Origin: Apoderus coryli
Lineage: Eukaryota; Arthropoda; Insecta; Coleoptera; Attelabidae
Length of the DNA: 64,000 bases
Direction: 5' to 3'
Assembly: GCA_911728435.2 (NCBI GenBank)
Contig: OU452198.1
Coordinates: 30,099,902 to 30,163,901 of the forward strand
This document shows, piece by piece, positions 35,501-50,500 of this stretch. The notes beneath the pieces were generated by a model. It was not told the origin of the DNA. It searched no databases and was given only the letters and a program-made list of their open reading frames with translations. The translations under genes were made by a program, and so were the position numbers. The stretch's first letter is position 1. Every line of letters begins with the position of its first letter.

Positions 35501-38500
35501 CACCAGACGGGCCGTTTCGGTGATCCACAACTCATCAGTGGTGATCGGCATAATCAGTGATTCGCAAAGTTTTTTTCCTCATTTTATAATTCAGAATATT
35601 TCTGTTGGCATAAAGCATTTTCATTCGAACATAAGATCTCTGAAGTAAGCTTTTACAGTGTTCTTTAAACCGTAAATTAACATCAAAAACCAAGCCCAGA
35701 TATTTAGCTTGATTTGTGAAAGGTAATTGTGTGTCATTTATTTTGATATCTAGGTTGGACTCAATGTGAGCTCTATAGTTTTTTGAGCAAAATACCATGA
35801 CCGTAGTTTTACCTAGATTGATTTTCAAGTTATGGGACAAAGAATATATACCTTTGAGATCTTGATTGATTTTGGCTAAAGCTAAATGAACATTTTTATT
35901 ATAAAAGTAATGCCAAAGATGAGTATCATCAGCGTAGAATTGTAAATGAGAATGAGTCACCGAGGGTGCAGCATCAGACGTGTAAATTAAATATAGTAAT
36001 GGGCCTAGAACTGAGCCCTGGGGAACACCGGAAATAACTGGTTCACAGGAAGACACGTTACTATTAAGTAATACGAATTGGGTGCGATCCGATAAGTAAT
36101 ATTGAAAAAACAACAGAGACCTATCGCTAAACTCGTAATACTTCAGTTTAGCAACAAGGAAGGAAGGAAGGCTCAGCAGATCGAATGCCTTCGAATAATC
36201 TAGCGCCACTGACAATACCCTATCCAAAGCTCTCACAATATTATCCGAAAGGTTCAACAATGATGAAGTGGTGCCATGAGCTTTCCAAAATCCCGACTGA
36301 TGTGTAGGAAGAATACTATTTGAAGATACGTAACTGAATACCTGCTTGATGAATGGAAGGCAAATAGACTGTCAGGTGAAGCTTCCTTCCTTATTTATTC
36401 ACTGGCACTATTGCGAGGGAAGTAAAGGGGCACATAATACCACTGCACTAAGCTCTTTGAGAAAATACCTCAGAACACTTTGATTGACTATCCTAAGGCC
36501 ACTTTCATGGATGTTAAATATTTGATTAGCTGAAAAGTGTTTTTCTTCCATTTCTTTATCTAACAGTTCCAAAAACTCGTCAACGTTTTTGTTGTCAAAT
36601 CCCGTCGGCTTTCATAGAGTAATGAAAAGGAATTTCTCCTAGTCAAGTGGAATGCGATATTACAGACATCCCGTGCGGTTACCCCATACAAGGTTTTCTC
36701 CATTGGCAGGCAATGCTTTACTAGCTCCTTTTCCAGGTGGTCTGGAAAATAGGCAAAAATTTCCAACCAGAACAACAAATGAAAAGTGATAATCTCTTAA
36801 TTTGAATTTGCAGGATACCCAAGCTGCTGCAGCTGCTCTAACGTCTCTAGGTCATGTGTACACAGCTATCGGCGATTATCCGAATGCCTTAGCATCGCAT
36901 AAGCAATGCGTTCAATTGGTGAAACAGATGGGTGATAGATTACAGGAGGCACGAGAAATTGGTAATGTTGGAGCAGTTTATTTGGCGATGGGTGATTTTG
37001 ATTCAGCCGTTGACTGTCATACGCAGCATTTGAAAATTGCTAGACGGCTTGGAAATCAGGTAACAAGAAATAAGAAATTATTAGTAAACACATTGGATCT
37101 TTATTAAATTATTTTTAAAGGTTGAAGAAGCAAGAGCATATAGTAATTTGGGATCCAGTCATCATTATAAACGAAACTTTGATAAAGCTATCTTTTTCCA
37201 TGAAAAAGTATTGAGAATAGCTCAAACTATTGGTGATAAGTGAGTTTTAGTAACATTTTAAAGTACGTAATATTTATTAAAACACATTTTAGGTCTGTCG
37301 AAGCTAGAGCATATGCAGGCTTAGGACATGCTTCAAGATGCGCAGGTAATTTAATGAATAAGCATTTTGAGGCAAATTATAGGGAATTTATATATTTTTG
37401 TAGGGGATTATGGTCAAGCCAAGCAATGGCATGAGAGGCAACTAGATGTAGCCCTAGCTACCAGAGATAAAGTGGGTGAAGGGAGAGCCTGTTCAAATTT
37501 AGGAATTGTGTATCAACTATTAGGTAAGCCTCTAAGCATATTAATGCTTGCGCAAAAAATACGATAAACTACTTTTGATTTTCTTTCTAGGTGAATACGA
37601 TGCAGCGTTAAAATTACATCAAGCACATTTAGCTATTGCAAGAACATTGCAAGATAGGGCTGGTATGGGTAGAGCATATGGGAATATTGGGAATGCTTAT
37701 TCAGCGGCAGGATTTTATGAATCTGCTATAAAATATCACAAGCAAGAATTAACGATTAGTAAGGTGAGGATGTCAATGGTGTAACGTGATCGAGTATAGA
37801 ACTGTATTCGGAATTGTAGGAGAATATCCAAGCCCTTTACAAAAAGATACACTTAAAATTAATAGGCCTTGGTGTTAATATAGGGCAGTTTTAACATCCT
37901 CCGAGCTAATATTCTTTAATACTTGCAGGAAGTTCATGACAGAAGTTCTGAAGCTAGTACACATGGTAACCTAGCTGTTGCGTATCAAGCACTAGGCGCT
38001 CACGATATGGCTCTATTTCACTATAGAGCACATCTAGGTAATGCTCATTAAAAGTTGTTTTTCAAACACTGGTTGTCTTCAAACATTTTCACCTTTACGG
38101 ATTGCTTGTTACATAAAGTAACAAGACTTCTAGTTATGTTGGAAATTTGTTTCACACTACCATGCTTTCACCAGACCGGCCGTTTCGTTGATCCACACCT
38201 GATCAGTGGTGATCGGCGCAGGCAGTGTGACCCAAATCCCCAACATTTACGTAGAGCTTATACTAGCACGAGAGATGACTGACAAAGAGATGTTATTGGC
38301 GACATCTAGTGTCAGCAGGCAATATGCCCGGTGAATCACAGTTCACAAATGATGGCCGCACAAGAAGTAACAACTCCATTAAATCCTATTGCCAACAGCA
38401 GATACGCCCGAATTCCCTAGCGGCTTTATTTACGAATTGCTTGGGAATACGTTGGGAGCGGACGGTGTGCCCAGTTTTGTTGTAAAGGACTGTATTTATC

Positions 38501-41500
38501 CTTTATCTAATCCCTTGTGTCATATTTCTAATTTAATTCTACGAACTAGCACATTTCCGGACTTGTGGAAAACTGCAAGAGTAATTCCAATTCTAAAGAA
38601 GGGAGACTCTAGTATCATTACTAATTATAGACCTATTTCAATTTTGTGTAATTTTTCTAAATGGTTTGAAATATTATTGTCTGAATATATATTCTCTACT
38701 GTCAAAAATTCTATTACAACTAAACAACATGGCTTTTTCTCAAGCAGATCATGCGCGACAAACTTGGCTTGCTTTTCACAGCATGTTTATGATGTTTTGG
38801 ACTCGCGTCGTCAAATTGATGTAGTGTATACGGATTTCAGAAAGGCCTTTGATCAGATCGACCACTATGTTCTATTGAGAAAGCTTGAAAGTTTTGGTTT
38901 TTCGTCGGGGTTGGACGGCGTACTTAAATCTTATCTATTGGACCGTCGCCAGTTTATGAAATATTAAGGGTATGAGTCATTCAAGTTTGTGCCTACATCA
39001 GACGTACCACAGGGATCCAACTTAGGTCCATTGCTGTTTATTATTTTATTACCGACATTTTCGATTGTGTTGTGCAATGGGCTACTGTTTGCCGATGACT
39101 TAAAACTTTTTGATGAAATTCGTAGCCTTGACGACTGTTTGTATCTTCAAAGATACTTGCATTTTCTGGTGTGATAGAAACAAGTTGCATCTGAATATAA
39201 ACAAATGTAATGTGGTGACCTATACGAGAAAAGACAATAGAATTACTTTTAATTATTACATTGACGGTTCTGTCTTGAATCGAGAGACGGGTCTCAGGGA
39301 CTTGGGTGTTTATTTTGATGAGCGTTTCTCCTTTGTGGTTCATGTGGAGCACATCTCGCGACAGTGCACTAAGCTGCTTGGTTTTATCCTGAGAAATTGT
39401 AAATATTTTAATAACACCAAAACTTTTAATATTTTATTTAGTGCTTTTATAAGAAACTGGAATATTGCCAAATTGTATGGCACCCAATCTATAATAGACA
39501 TGCTGAGACTCTAAACGCGGTGCATCGAAGATTTCTGAAATATTTGTTATTTAGGGATTATAGTGTTTATCGGCAGAGGGGAACCGACTATCAGATTTTA
39601 CTATACGAGTGCGGGGAGACCTCACTAGAAAGCCGTCGAAGACTGCTAGCCGTTAAGTGTTTGCACAGTCTATTGCATGGCTCAACAGACTGTGAGTATT
39701 TATTGTCTAAATTGAATTTTCTAGTACCACGACAGGCTGGCAGGCTTAGGTTTATATTTTACGAGGATCCTTTTCGTACTAACATAATGCTTCAGTCTCC
39801 TGTACACTATATTTGTGACAGTTTTAACAGAGTATCGCACTTGCTTGATATCAACCACTGCACGCTCGCGAATATTGTTGCCACAATGTCGGGCTTGATT
39901 TGGTGAATTGGTTGGTCAGAGTTTTATGGAAGTACAGAGATATATACTCAATTAAAGAAGTCTTCTTTGGACTGTCATGAATTTTTTATTGATAATTAAA
40001 AAAAAAATTATTACTTGTTTATTGAGTAATTTTATTATTGTTTCACTTAAATAGCTTAAAATTTAAGAGCACAATATTGAAGATATTGAGGTAATATTTA
40101 TTATTTTTAAGTATTTATAAGATATAATCTAATTTTACAATGGAAATGTAAGGTTTTGGTTAAAATGTATAAACAGAGATTAAAACACAGTTTCACTGCT
40201 TACTTATTTATAGTTTCTGTTATAATATTGAATTATGTTTTGATGGTTTATTCTGTTTTTTCTTTTCTTTTTTTTTTTCATGTTCATTCATTCATTTTTC
40301 GTATAAAAAGATATTTTTTTTGTTTTTATACTTCATATAGACACTGATATAATGTGATTATGTTGTAATTGGGGTTATACCCTGTTGGAAATGAACTATT
40401 TATTTATTTAATTGCTTGTTAGATAAAGTAACAAGACTTCTAGTGATATTGGAAATTTGTTTCCCACTACCATGCTTTTACCAGGCGGACTGTTTCGTTG
40501 ATCCACAACTTACCAGTGGTGATGGGCAGGCAGTGTGACCCAAATCGTTTTTACCTTTGTTATTTGGAAACATTTTTGAAGACCAGTGTTTGTGAATGAC
40601 AAATATTTATGGTCTCGAATCGTTAAATCATTTAATTTAATCGTGTTTTAGGCATAGCACGTGAACTTAAGGACACAGCTGGAGAAGCCTGCGCCTTGTT
40701 AAATCTAGCTAATTGTCTCAGCTCTAGAGCTGAATTTGCTGAAGCTATACCATATTACGAGCAATATCTTATGTTATCACAAGAGCTCTCAGATGTAGAA
40801 GGAGAAGCTAAAGCATGTCACTTTTTAGGTAACCTCCTTTACTATCTTTTTGGAAATAGTTGATTATGTATTTGAATTTTAGGTTATGCTCACTATTGCA
40901 TCGGTAATTATCGAGAAGCGGTACGATACTATGACCAAGATTTAGCTTTAGCAAAGGATCTACAAGATCAAATGAATATGGGTCGAGCTTATTGTAATTT
41001 AGGATTGGCCCACTTAGCTTTGGGACAATTGGAAACGTCACTGGAATGTCAAAAGTACTTTTTGGTTATAGCGCATATGACCAATAATTTATCCGGTACT
41101 TCATTTCATAAGCGAAGATGATAGTATGTATCGTATAACTGTCATATGTTTCTTTCAGGTAAATTCAGGGCACTAGGTAATATAGGAGACGTTTTAATAA
41201 AAAAAGATAAAATTGAGGAAGCCGTAACTATGTACCACAGACAACTGACATTAGCACGAAGTAATAGAGAAAGAGGCATGGAGGCAGCTGCTTGTGGAGC
41301 TTTGGGTACCGCTCACAGATTGCTCAGACGTTTGGATAAAGCTTTAGGTAAATGATTTTAACGGTAGAAAAAAAATGCAACTTTATAATCTATCAAGAGC
41401 AGTCACAAAATATGGTCGCCACGAGTTTTCCGGCTGACTATGGGACCTTAAATGTGTTGGGTAGTGGTGTGCCTTTTTATGCCATCGCATGGAGTTCTTG

Positions 41501-44500
41501 GACTCAGGTTCATAACCATGAAACCCGAGTTTCATCTCCAGTAACAATCCCAGCCAGCACACCCTCCTTAACTCCACTACAGAGGTCCAAAAACTAACAA
41601 GAACATTCAAGCGCTGTTGTTTTTGCGGTGGCGTGATCATTTTAAGCATTCACTTTTCACTGACTTTTGTCATGGTAAGGTGATCATACAGCATTTTAAA
41701 AACGGTTTCTGCGGCTAGATTTACTTCAACCGAGCATCTTCTAGTACCAATGAAAGACTTTATAACTGCGCGGTGTTTGATTTTCTCCATGTTGTTATTT
41801 TTCTTCCCGGTTGGGTTGCTTGACCAGTAACTTAATTCGTAAGTACCTTAAAAACTCAATTGTTACTTTGTCATTCATTCCAGGTTACCATACACAAGAA
41901 TTGACTCTGCGTCAAGAAATGTCTGAATTACCTGGTGAATGTCGTGCTCACGGTCACTTAGGAGTTGTCCATATGGCTTTAGGAAATTATACACATGCAG
42001 TGAAATGTTACCAAGAACAACTGGAACGAGCACAAGAGCTTCAAGACTGCGCTGTAGAAGCTCAAGCTTATGGAAATCTGGGCATCGCAAGGTTGAATAT
42101 GGGTCATTATGAAGATGCTATTGGATATTTCGAACAGCAATTAGCTACCCTAGAACGGTTGTGCACGCCTACAGCTCAGCTTGACAAAGGACGTGCGTTT
42201 GGTAGTTTGGGTGACTGTTATGATGCACTTGGTGATCCAGAGGAAGCTGCAAAATGTCATGAGCAATATTTGGCTATTTCGCTCAAACTTAAGAGCGTCC
42301 GAGATCAAGATAGAGCTTATAGAGGACTAGGTACACTTACTAATTTTTCTGCAAAAGGAATCAATGATTAAAGCTGATTTTCCTTGCAGGACAATCCCAT
42401 AGATCTTTGGGTAATTTACAGCAGGCGTTAGTTTGTTTGGAAAAACGTTTAGTTGTTTCACACGAACTTGGTAATCCTGAAGCAAAAGCTGCAGCTTACG
42501 GTGAATTAGGCCAACTTCATGCAACTTTAGGAAACCTGGATCAAGCTGTGTCGTGTTTGGAACATCAAAAGTCTATTGCAAGAGAATTAAGTAATGATGA
42601 ACAATCCGTTGTTGACAATTGATATGTAATGATTCTTTTGTAGATGATAAAATTATGGAATCCGAGGCAATCTCTGGATTAGGCAATGTGTATCAGCAAA
42701 TGGGTGAATACACCTCTGCACTTCGGTATCATCAGAACGATTTGGAAATATCGCAGGAGATCAATATGCCAACGTTACAAAGCAGAGCTTGTGGAAATAT
42801 TGGTAAATAAAAAAATTATGTTCATTTGTTGGTAACACATTATCGGTAATTCCTAGGTGCTGTATATGAGATGTTAGGTAATCTGGAAAAAGCTCTTCAA
42901 TATCAGGAACAACATTTATCAATAGCGATGAACACCAATGATCAAATGGCGAAAACGCTAGCATACAGTTCATTAGGTCGAGTTCATCAACTTTTGGGTA
43001 ACCGACCACAGGCCGTTGCATATTTAACTCAAGGTCTTTGTATTGCTGAAGCCTTAGGTAGACGAGATGAAGAGGTAAATGTTCTCTCTTTGCTGGTTTG
43101 TCGAAAACTAATAACTAGGAGTTGTTGTAGGCGAAAATTCGAAATCGTTTAGGCCTAGCTCTATGGGCAAATGGCGATTTGGAAGGTGCACAGAAACAAT
43201 TAGAAATTACTACTAATTTACTGGAAAATATACGGAGAGAAATACGAAATTCATCGGATTATAAAATATCTCTGTTTGAGCTGCAATCGTCGAGCTATCA
43301 GGTGTTGCAACGCGTTTTAATATGTAAGTTCTGTTTCTTTAGTACTTTGGTTTGTTCAACAAGTGTTTAATACTATTTAGGTCTGAACCGCCCTGATGAA
43401 GCTCTAGTTATGGCAGAACGAGGTCGAAACCGGGCTTTCGTCGATCTACTTCTTGAACGACAAGGCGTGAGAAATACGAAATCAAAACGTAAATCAAGTA
43501 AAAGTGACAATTTCGGTATAAACACATTGGAACACATGAAAGATATTGTTAATCGTCAGGGGGCGCCTGTACTGTACTACAGTGTTGCCGCAGGATACTT
43601 ATATGCCTGGTTAATATTACCTGCTAAAGGTACATTTAGAACTGCGTTTTAAGTCTGCTATTTACTCATACTTAATCAATTTTTAGGAGTCGTGAAGTTT
43701 CATTCCGCATCTTTAATGGAGTCACAAGAGACAGATAAAGATGACAGTACTGATCCCATACCGTCTGGACCGGGGGTGTTGGAGAAATTAGTGAGTTCTG
43801 TACGAGATAGTTTAGGATTGGAGTTGTCGCCTTGTACAACAATTAATGAGGATCAGTACATGGAAGATAATTTATCAGAGAGAACAGGTAGGTGTATAAT
43901 ATCAAATCTATTAGCAAATTTCTAATACTTAACTATATTTTGCAGGTTTCTTAAGAATGGTAAACAGGCAACATTTAATGAATTCTAGCAACTACTCACT
44001 GAGCTCACTTTTTTCGCTAGGAAGTGTAGGAGGATCAGTAGCCTCCCTACAAGGTAGCACAAGGTAAATAATCAAGATATATTATGTTAGGATCATTTAA
44101 TATGATAATGTCTTTCTAGATCTAATACTAGTGCACAAGGATCCACAAGGATTAATCGCAGACAAGCTTGGAAGGGACCTTCATGTCTACATGCTTTGTA
44201 TACCTTACTTTTACAACCCTTTGAGGAATTTTTAGCACCAAAAGGTAACTGAAATACAACAATTAGTTGACGTTTACAACAAGTTCCAATATTTTTTTTA
44301 TTGCAGCTTCACATTCGAAATCATCCACTAGGCGTGAACTAATTTTAGTGCTTGAAGGTGACTTGTACCTCATACCGTTTCCAGTTTTGCGTTCGGATAA
44401 CGAAAATTCAGAATATCTGTGTGAGAGGTTTTCTTTATTAGTAGTACCAAATTTGACTTCACTTAAATCTGGCAGAAGCAGAAAACAGGATAATGAGCAA

Positions 44501-47500
44501 GCAGTAAGTGAAAATTAATAACAATTTACATATCTTATGAAACACTCTCGTTCCTCTGCACAAGGGTGGTGACTTCTTTCTCATGTATCCAAGATCATTG
44601 AGAGATTGGTTAAAATGAGACTTTTATCATTTTTGCACAAATATGAAATACTAACTATTGAACAAATGCACAAATTATGCTATATTCTCCATCTTCAACA
44701 ATGTATACTCCAACTTAAACAATATCCACTCTACAGCATCAATTTTCTGTGATTTCTCCAAAGCATTCGACTGTGTGAGTCATAACATCCTAATTAACAA
44801 GATGCAGCACTACCGAATTCAAGTCGTATTTCAGCAACATAAGTCAGTGTCTGAGGGTTAACAAAACTGTATCGTCTTGCAGGCCGATGGATTGTGGAGT
44901 TCCACAGAGTTCGGTACTGGGTCTTATTTTGTTTATGTTGTGATGATGTTCATGTTTGTTGAAACATTGCTTGTCTGGATATCAGCGGTAAAGTGTGTCT
45001 GTTTGCTGATGAAAGCAGTTTCACTTTGTGCAGCCCGGATAGTGTGGCATATCCAAAGACTTGATCACCATCCATTCATGGTGCTTCATATGTATGCGGA
45101 TGATGTACTTTACTTTACGGAAGCGGAGAATGCTTTCGTGACTGTTAATAGTGATTTAAAAATGTTTTCTATTTGGTGCAAAGACAATGGACTCCGAATT
45201 AACCCAGATAAAACAGAACACAAAACAACAAACTCAAAACAATGATAGCAGATGCCAGAACTAAATATGAAAATGGGCTGGCAAATGGTTCGGACAAAAA
45301 ATTTTATGCTTACATACGAAGATCGTTGAACTCAAATGTTGCAACCTTTTCACTGAGAAGAAGCGTTACCAACGAAATGATAACAAGTTCAATGGAAATC
45401 GCTGATATGTTCGCTGATCAGTTTAGCAGTTTTTTCACCAGGGAAGCGGCCGGTAACATGCCTACACTACCGCAAAACACCCGGAACCCACAATCAATGA
45501 CAACTGTCAATTTTACAAACAACGACGTGAGGGAGGCTATCACAGCACTGAAGACTGACTCCAGCCCAGGTCCGGACGAGATCCCACCGGTTTTCCTCCA
45601 GAGATGCATTGAACCACTGTTGCAACCTTTAACAAGAGCAATGCAGAATTGTTTTAACACCGGAACCCTGCCAGATGGGTGGTCGAATGCAATAGTCATA
45701 CCAATTTATAAGAAAGGGAACAAATACAATGCTGAAAATTATAGACCCTGTGCAAATGCATGGAGAAAATTATTACGAAGGCAATGACTCCATTTTTACT
45801 GCAGTCAAACGTTATTCCTAACCAACAACACGGATTTATGCCGGGAAGATCAGTGGAGTCAAATCTGCTGGAATGTCTTAACTTGTGGACCAAACAGAAC
45901 GATGATGGTCAGCCTACTGATGTGGTGTACCTGGACTTTGAGAAGGCATTTGATAAGGTGCCATTCGCTCGTCTGCTATTGAAGCTGGAACATTATGGTA
46001 TTCGCGGAGAACTCCTGCGATGGATTGAGGGTTTCCTTAGAGGAAGAAGTTTCTAGGTTAGGGCGAATGGTTCGATTTCCCGTAGACTGCCGGTCTACAG
46101 CGGGGTGCCTCAGGGTTCGGTGTTGGGCCCGCTGTTGTTTCTGGTTTACATATCGGATCTGACGGAAAATATAAATGCAAATACAAGTTTCTAAGCTGTT
46201 TTGTGATCCGCTGCAGAGTGCTGAGGTGTTCCAGACCGATCTCGACAGAGTGATGACTTGGTCGTCAACTTGGCTGATGAGTTTGAATTTGGATAAATGT
46301 ACAGTCCTCCATTTGGGACCAAATAACCCCGAAATATCCTACACGCTTGGTGGACACGAATTAAGACCAACTCTCCAGCAAAAGGATCTCGGCGTGATTA
46401 TTACCAATGATTTAAAATGGGAAATCCATGTCTCGGATATACAAGTGTAGTGAAGAAGGCCAACAAATTGTTGTATTTGATCCGGAAAGCATTTAGATCA
46501 AGGTCCAATGACATGGTTCTGAGGCTGTACAAATCGTTTGTCAGGCCGGGTCTGGAATATGCCAATAGTGTATGGTCTCCTTATTTTGTTAAGGATATTG
46601 AGGCTTTGGAGAGAGTTCAGAGAAGATTTACCAAGCTTCCACACGCGCTGTGGCACCTGCCATATGAAGATCGGCTAAGAGCTTTGAACTTAACAACGCT
46701 TCAAGAAAGGCGTCGTCGTGGCGACTTGATACAGACGTATAAGGTTCTTAGCGGACATTACACAATAAACTTGGATCTCTTTCATCTTAATAGAAATCCG
46801 AGCCTACGTGGTAACAGCAAGAAATTGTGCAAAGAAAGATGCGCCAAGCTCGCTCGAAGAAACTTTCTATCAAATAGAGTGGTATATGCGTGGAATGATA
46901 TGTCGGAGGAGGTTGTATCAGCGCCAACAGTGAATAGTTTTAAGAACAGACTGGACATTACGCTTAAGGATCGGGGCAGCTGCATGATCCACTACTCGTT
47001 ATAGTGAATCGTCGTGTTTTTATGCACTGAGCCGAGTTTTATCTTTTACAAATCGGGCGACAGTCTTATCGGTTTCACCGCTTACTGTCTGAACTAATAA
47101 TAATAATAAAACGCTTGCTTTGTGTTTTGGCAATTAACGGAACAGAAACAATATTAAACAGAATCATAGGGTTTTCGTTGCTGTTAAGTGGGTTTCAAGT
47201 GCTCGTAACCTTAGAGTAATTATTGACGACAACCTGAAATTTGAGTCACACTGTTCTTCTATATATAGGTCATTCCATCATTTAAAACATATTGTTGACG
47301 AAGAAACTAAGTTGAACCTCGTTAAATCACTTGTATATCCGCATATAGATTACTGTTCGCAAGTGTACTATCGTTTTAATCAAACCAAAATTCAAATGAT
47401 TCAAAACGCTTGTGTTAGATTTGTTTGTAACGTTGCTTACCAGGCTCATATATGACCTTTTTTGTTTCGACTGCATGAACCTAGGATCAATCTTAGGACT

Positions 47501-50500
47501 GAATATTTGTATACGATGATGATGTCCACTTCGAAGACTCCCAAGTATCTTTTTGAATTATCAAAGCTAGATAGATTTGAGGGTTGCTTTACATAGGCTG
47601 CCCCAGCTTTATTGAACAGTTACTGTGACTTACTTTAACTGTCACCTAGGCAATTTCAAGATAATCTAAAGCAAATATTGTTTAATTGAGGCAGATTCTT
47701 TGTTTTCTTTTCGTTTTAATGTAATGCAATTGAACTGTTTTTGTTGTTGTTTTCTTTTGCTACTTTGTTATTATTGTGAATTCAGTAGTTGTTGTTAAGT
47801 AGATGTTGGAAATATAGGTAGAGTGGAAGAATAGCCATAAGCTTTTGCACAAGGTTGGATAGGTAGATTCATATTGTATGTAATATTGCAATTTAAATTA
47901 TTTTTTTTATTTTATGTTTGTGCAATAAATGCTTTAATTATTTATTACGTAATTATTAATTATAATTATTTTTGCTAATAATATAATACGTAATTGTTTT
48001 GCTTTGTCTCTGTTTATTTACTTGCCTATGTACCTGTACAATATAGAGTTACTATATCATTGTAATCATTATTCTTATGATCTCTTTGTTTGTAACAACA
48101 ATCTTGTCTACAAATTATTGTATTAATTTTTTGACAAATATATATATATATTTTATTTATTTATTTTAGGTTCGTAGCCTAGTAGTAGGAAACCCAAAAT
48201 TACCGCACACTGTGACAGAGCATTGGGGATGGAAGGATATTCCACAAGCAGAGCAAGAAGCTACAATGGTAGCTGAGTTACTCCAAACACAAGTACTTAC
48301 AGGCAGTTCTGCTACCAAAGAAATGATTTTAGCTCAAATCCAGGAAACGGAATGTGTACATTTTGCGACGCATGTGTCCTGGAAGTTGTCCAGCTTGGTT
48401 CTCAGCCCGGCAGAGGTTAGTTTGAGTAAAATAACTTCCAGACGTGGTGGTATAAATAATGCTTTTTTTAGGTGTTGGATCAAAGTACTGCGAAACGTTT
48501 ATACATATCAGACACAAATGATGAGGATGAACATACTGAAGTCTCAACTAGTGCTGATCTACCACCTTTATCCGAGTTCCTATTAAGTGCTGCTGATATT
48601 TTGTCATTAAAATTATCAGCTAGATTAGTAGTGGTACGTAAAGCTCTTTATTATTCATATACTATGGCAAATATTAATATTTTGAGCCTTGGAAACACTT
48701 ATTGTCAGCTGTTTTTTTTTTCTCAATGGAAAGCTTACATTATCGACCAAAGATTTTGCCAATAGAGCAAAAAATTAGGTGCACACATTAGCCAGAGGTT
48801 TTGCTGATTACCTTGACACAGCTGGTATTTCTTCTCCCACTGAAGAGTTGAATTTCGAGAAATTATCGTTTGTTGATGTTCGTGATATTGTGAAATGTCT
48901 TTGGTTTGAACAGTAAAATACTAAAGTGCATTATTCACGACATATTGGTCACTAAATCATTTAATGTGTGCCTGGAACGATCTGTTTTTCCATCGACGCT
49001 AAAATCTTCGAAAGTGGTCCCTGTTCTTGGAAAAGTCTTTGAGAAGGCCCGTAAACTAAAAATTGTTAACAGGTTCTAAATCAAGCGCTTTTTTTGGGGT
49101 GAGCAATATTTTGTACCGGCAACCCTCTAAATGGAAATGATCAGTTTTTTTTAACTATGAAACAAAAATGTGGTGATTCTGCACTGGCACATCAAATCAA
49201 TCAACTCTGGTGGATATACGAATTACCATTTAGCTCACACTGAGAAAGTAAAAATACCCTTCTAGTTCTTAGGCTCAAAATAGAATTAGTGCCGCTCTTA
49301 TTGTTGATTTTAAACAATTTGTTTGTAGGTAAGTTCCTCCCACACGCGAGACCAACAAGGCTGGGCCACTTCAGACGGTCTCATAGCCCTAGTCCGAGCT
49401 CTATTGGCATCAGGAGCTCAATCGGTGTTAGTTTCTTTATGGCCAGTACCTGATACTGCAACGAAAATCTTATTACGAGCATTCTATTCAGCATTACTAC
49501 AAGGAACTAGAGCTGCTAGGTAAGTAATATGAGTTTTATTTTATTTGATCAACTGACGAAATTAATCTTAACCTTGTTGATTTTAGGGCTTTGTCTGAGG
49601 CAATGCAAACTGTTCAACATACCAAACATTTTGCTCATCCCGCTAATTGGGCTGGGTTTGTTCTCATTGGATCTAATGTCAGGCTGTCAAATAAAGTAAG
49701 CATCATTTTATTAAAATATATCAAGTCATTCCAGAATAAAACGGGGTGATATTGGTCAACCCAGAAGGCTTGGGATCTCTTTTGTTAATTAGTGATGGGG
49801 ATTTTCTTAGTTGTGACGTGTTCTATGACTCATCCTTAGTATCCCAGCTAGCAACATTTCGACGTAATAATGACGACAATATGTCACAGCTAATTGACGT
49901 CGAATAAGGACGTAACAACACGTCGAGTGATAACGTCAAAAATAGGTCAATATGCCTCCAATGTTAAACCAGTGGAAATAATAGGCTTATCTTGATTCTT
50001 TTTCAGAACTAGTTCTGAAACCGCTAAGCAAGTTGATTGGTTTTATAATAGTCTTCCCAAAACTAATATAAACCAACTAAATTGCAAGAAACAGGTTTAA
50101 CTTATACTAAAACAATAAAAATAAATACCATATACTAAGAGTGGACAGTAAAGATCTATTAAAATGTTCTTGCTGTTTATAGGGCGGCCACCATGTTTCT
50201 TTTTTTCTCGGAGTCAACCACTTTTTATGTACAAGTGCTAGATGAGCAAAATATATAATAATATGGTATCTGACACTTTAAAAAATGGTATCTTACGACA
50301 AAAATTGGTATTCAAATTGAAGTTTGTTGGTTTTAGGTCAATTAAAGAAACAAAGTAATTCCTCTGTCGACGTTTCGACTTTTATTAAGTCATCCTCAGG
50401 ACACTAGAATACAACAAAAAAAAGAAAAACATAAGGGTGACTTGAAATTTACAATTAGTTGTTAAATACACAAATACAAAAAAAAATATAAAAAAAAAAA

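Larger units (their letters stand above)
34153..36813 (-). pseudogene. pogo/Tigger-type transposase relics in TTC28 intron 6
   Basis: Two direct, partly overlapping copies on the minus strand at about 35245-34800 and 36790-36385. The N-terminal part reads [33 protein letters not shown], the CENPB-type HTH region. Next is [24 protein letters not shown], then IFEVDESGL in the 35-kb copy (first catalytic Asp kept) and IFNIHESGL in the 36.5-kb copy (Asp replaced by His). A hammerhead repeat (35290-35545) and an RT fragment (35545-36370) lie between. Both copies are broken. Confidence 0.7.
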
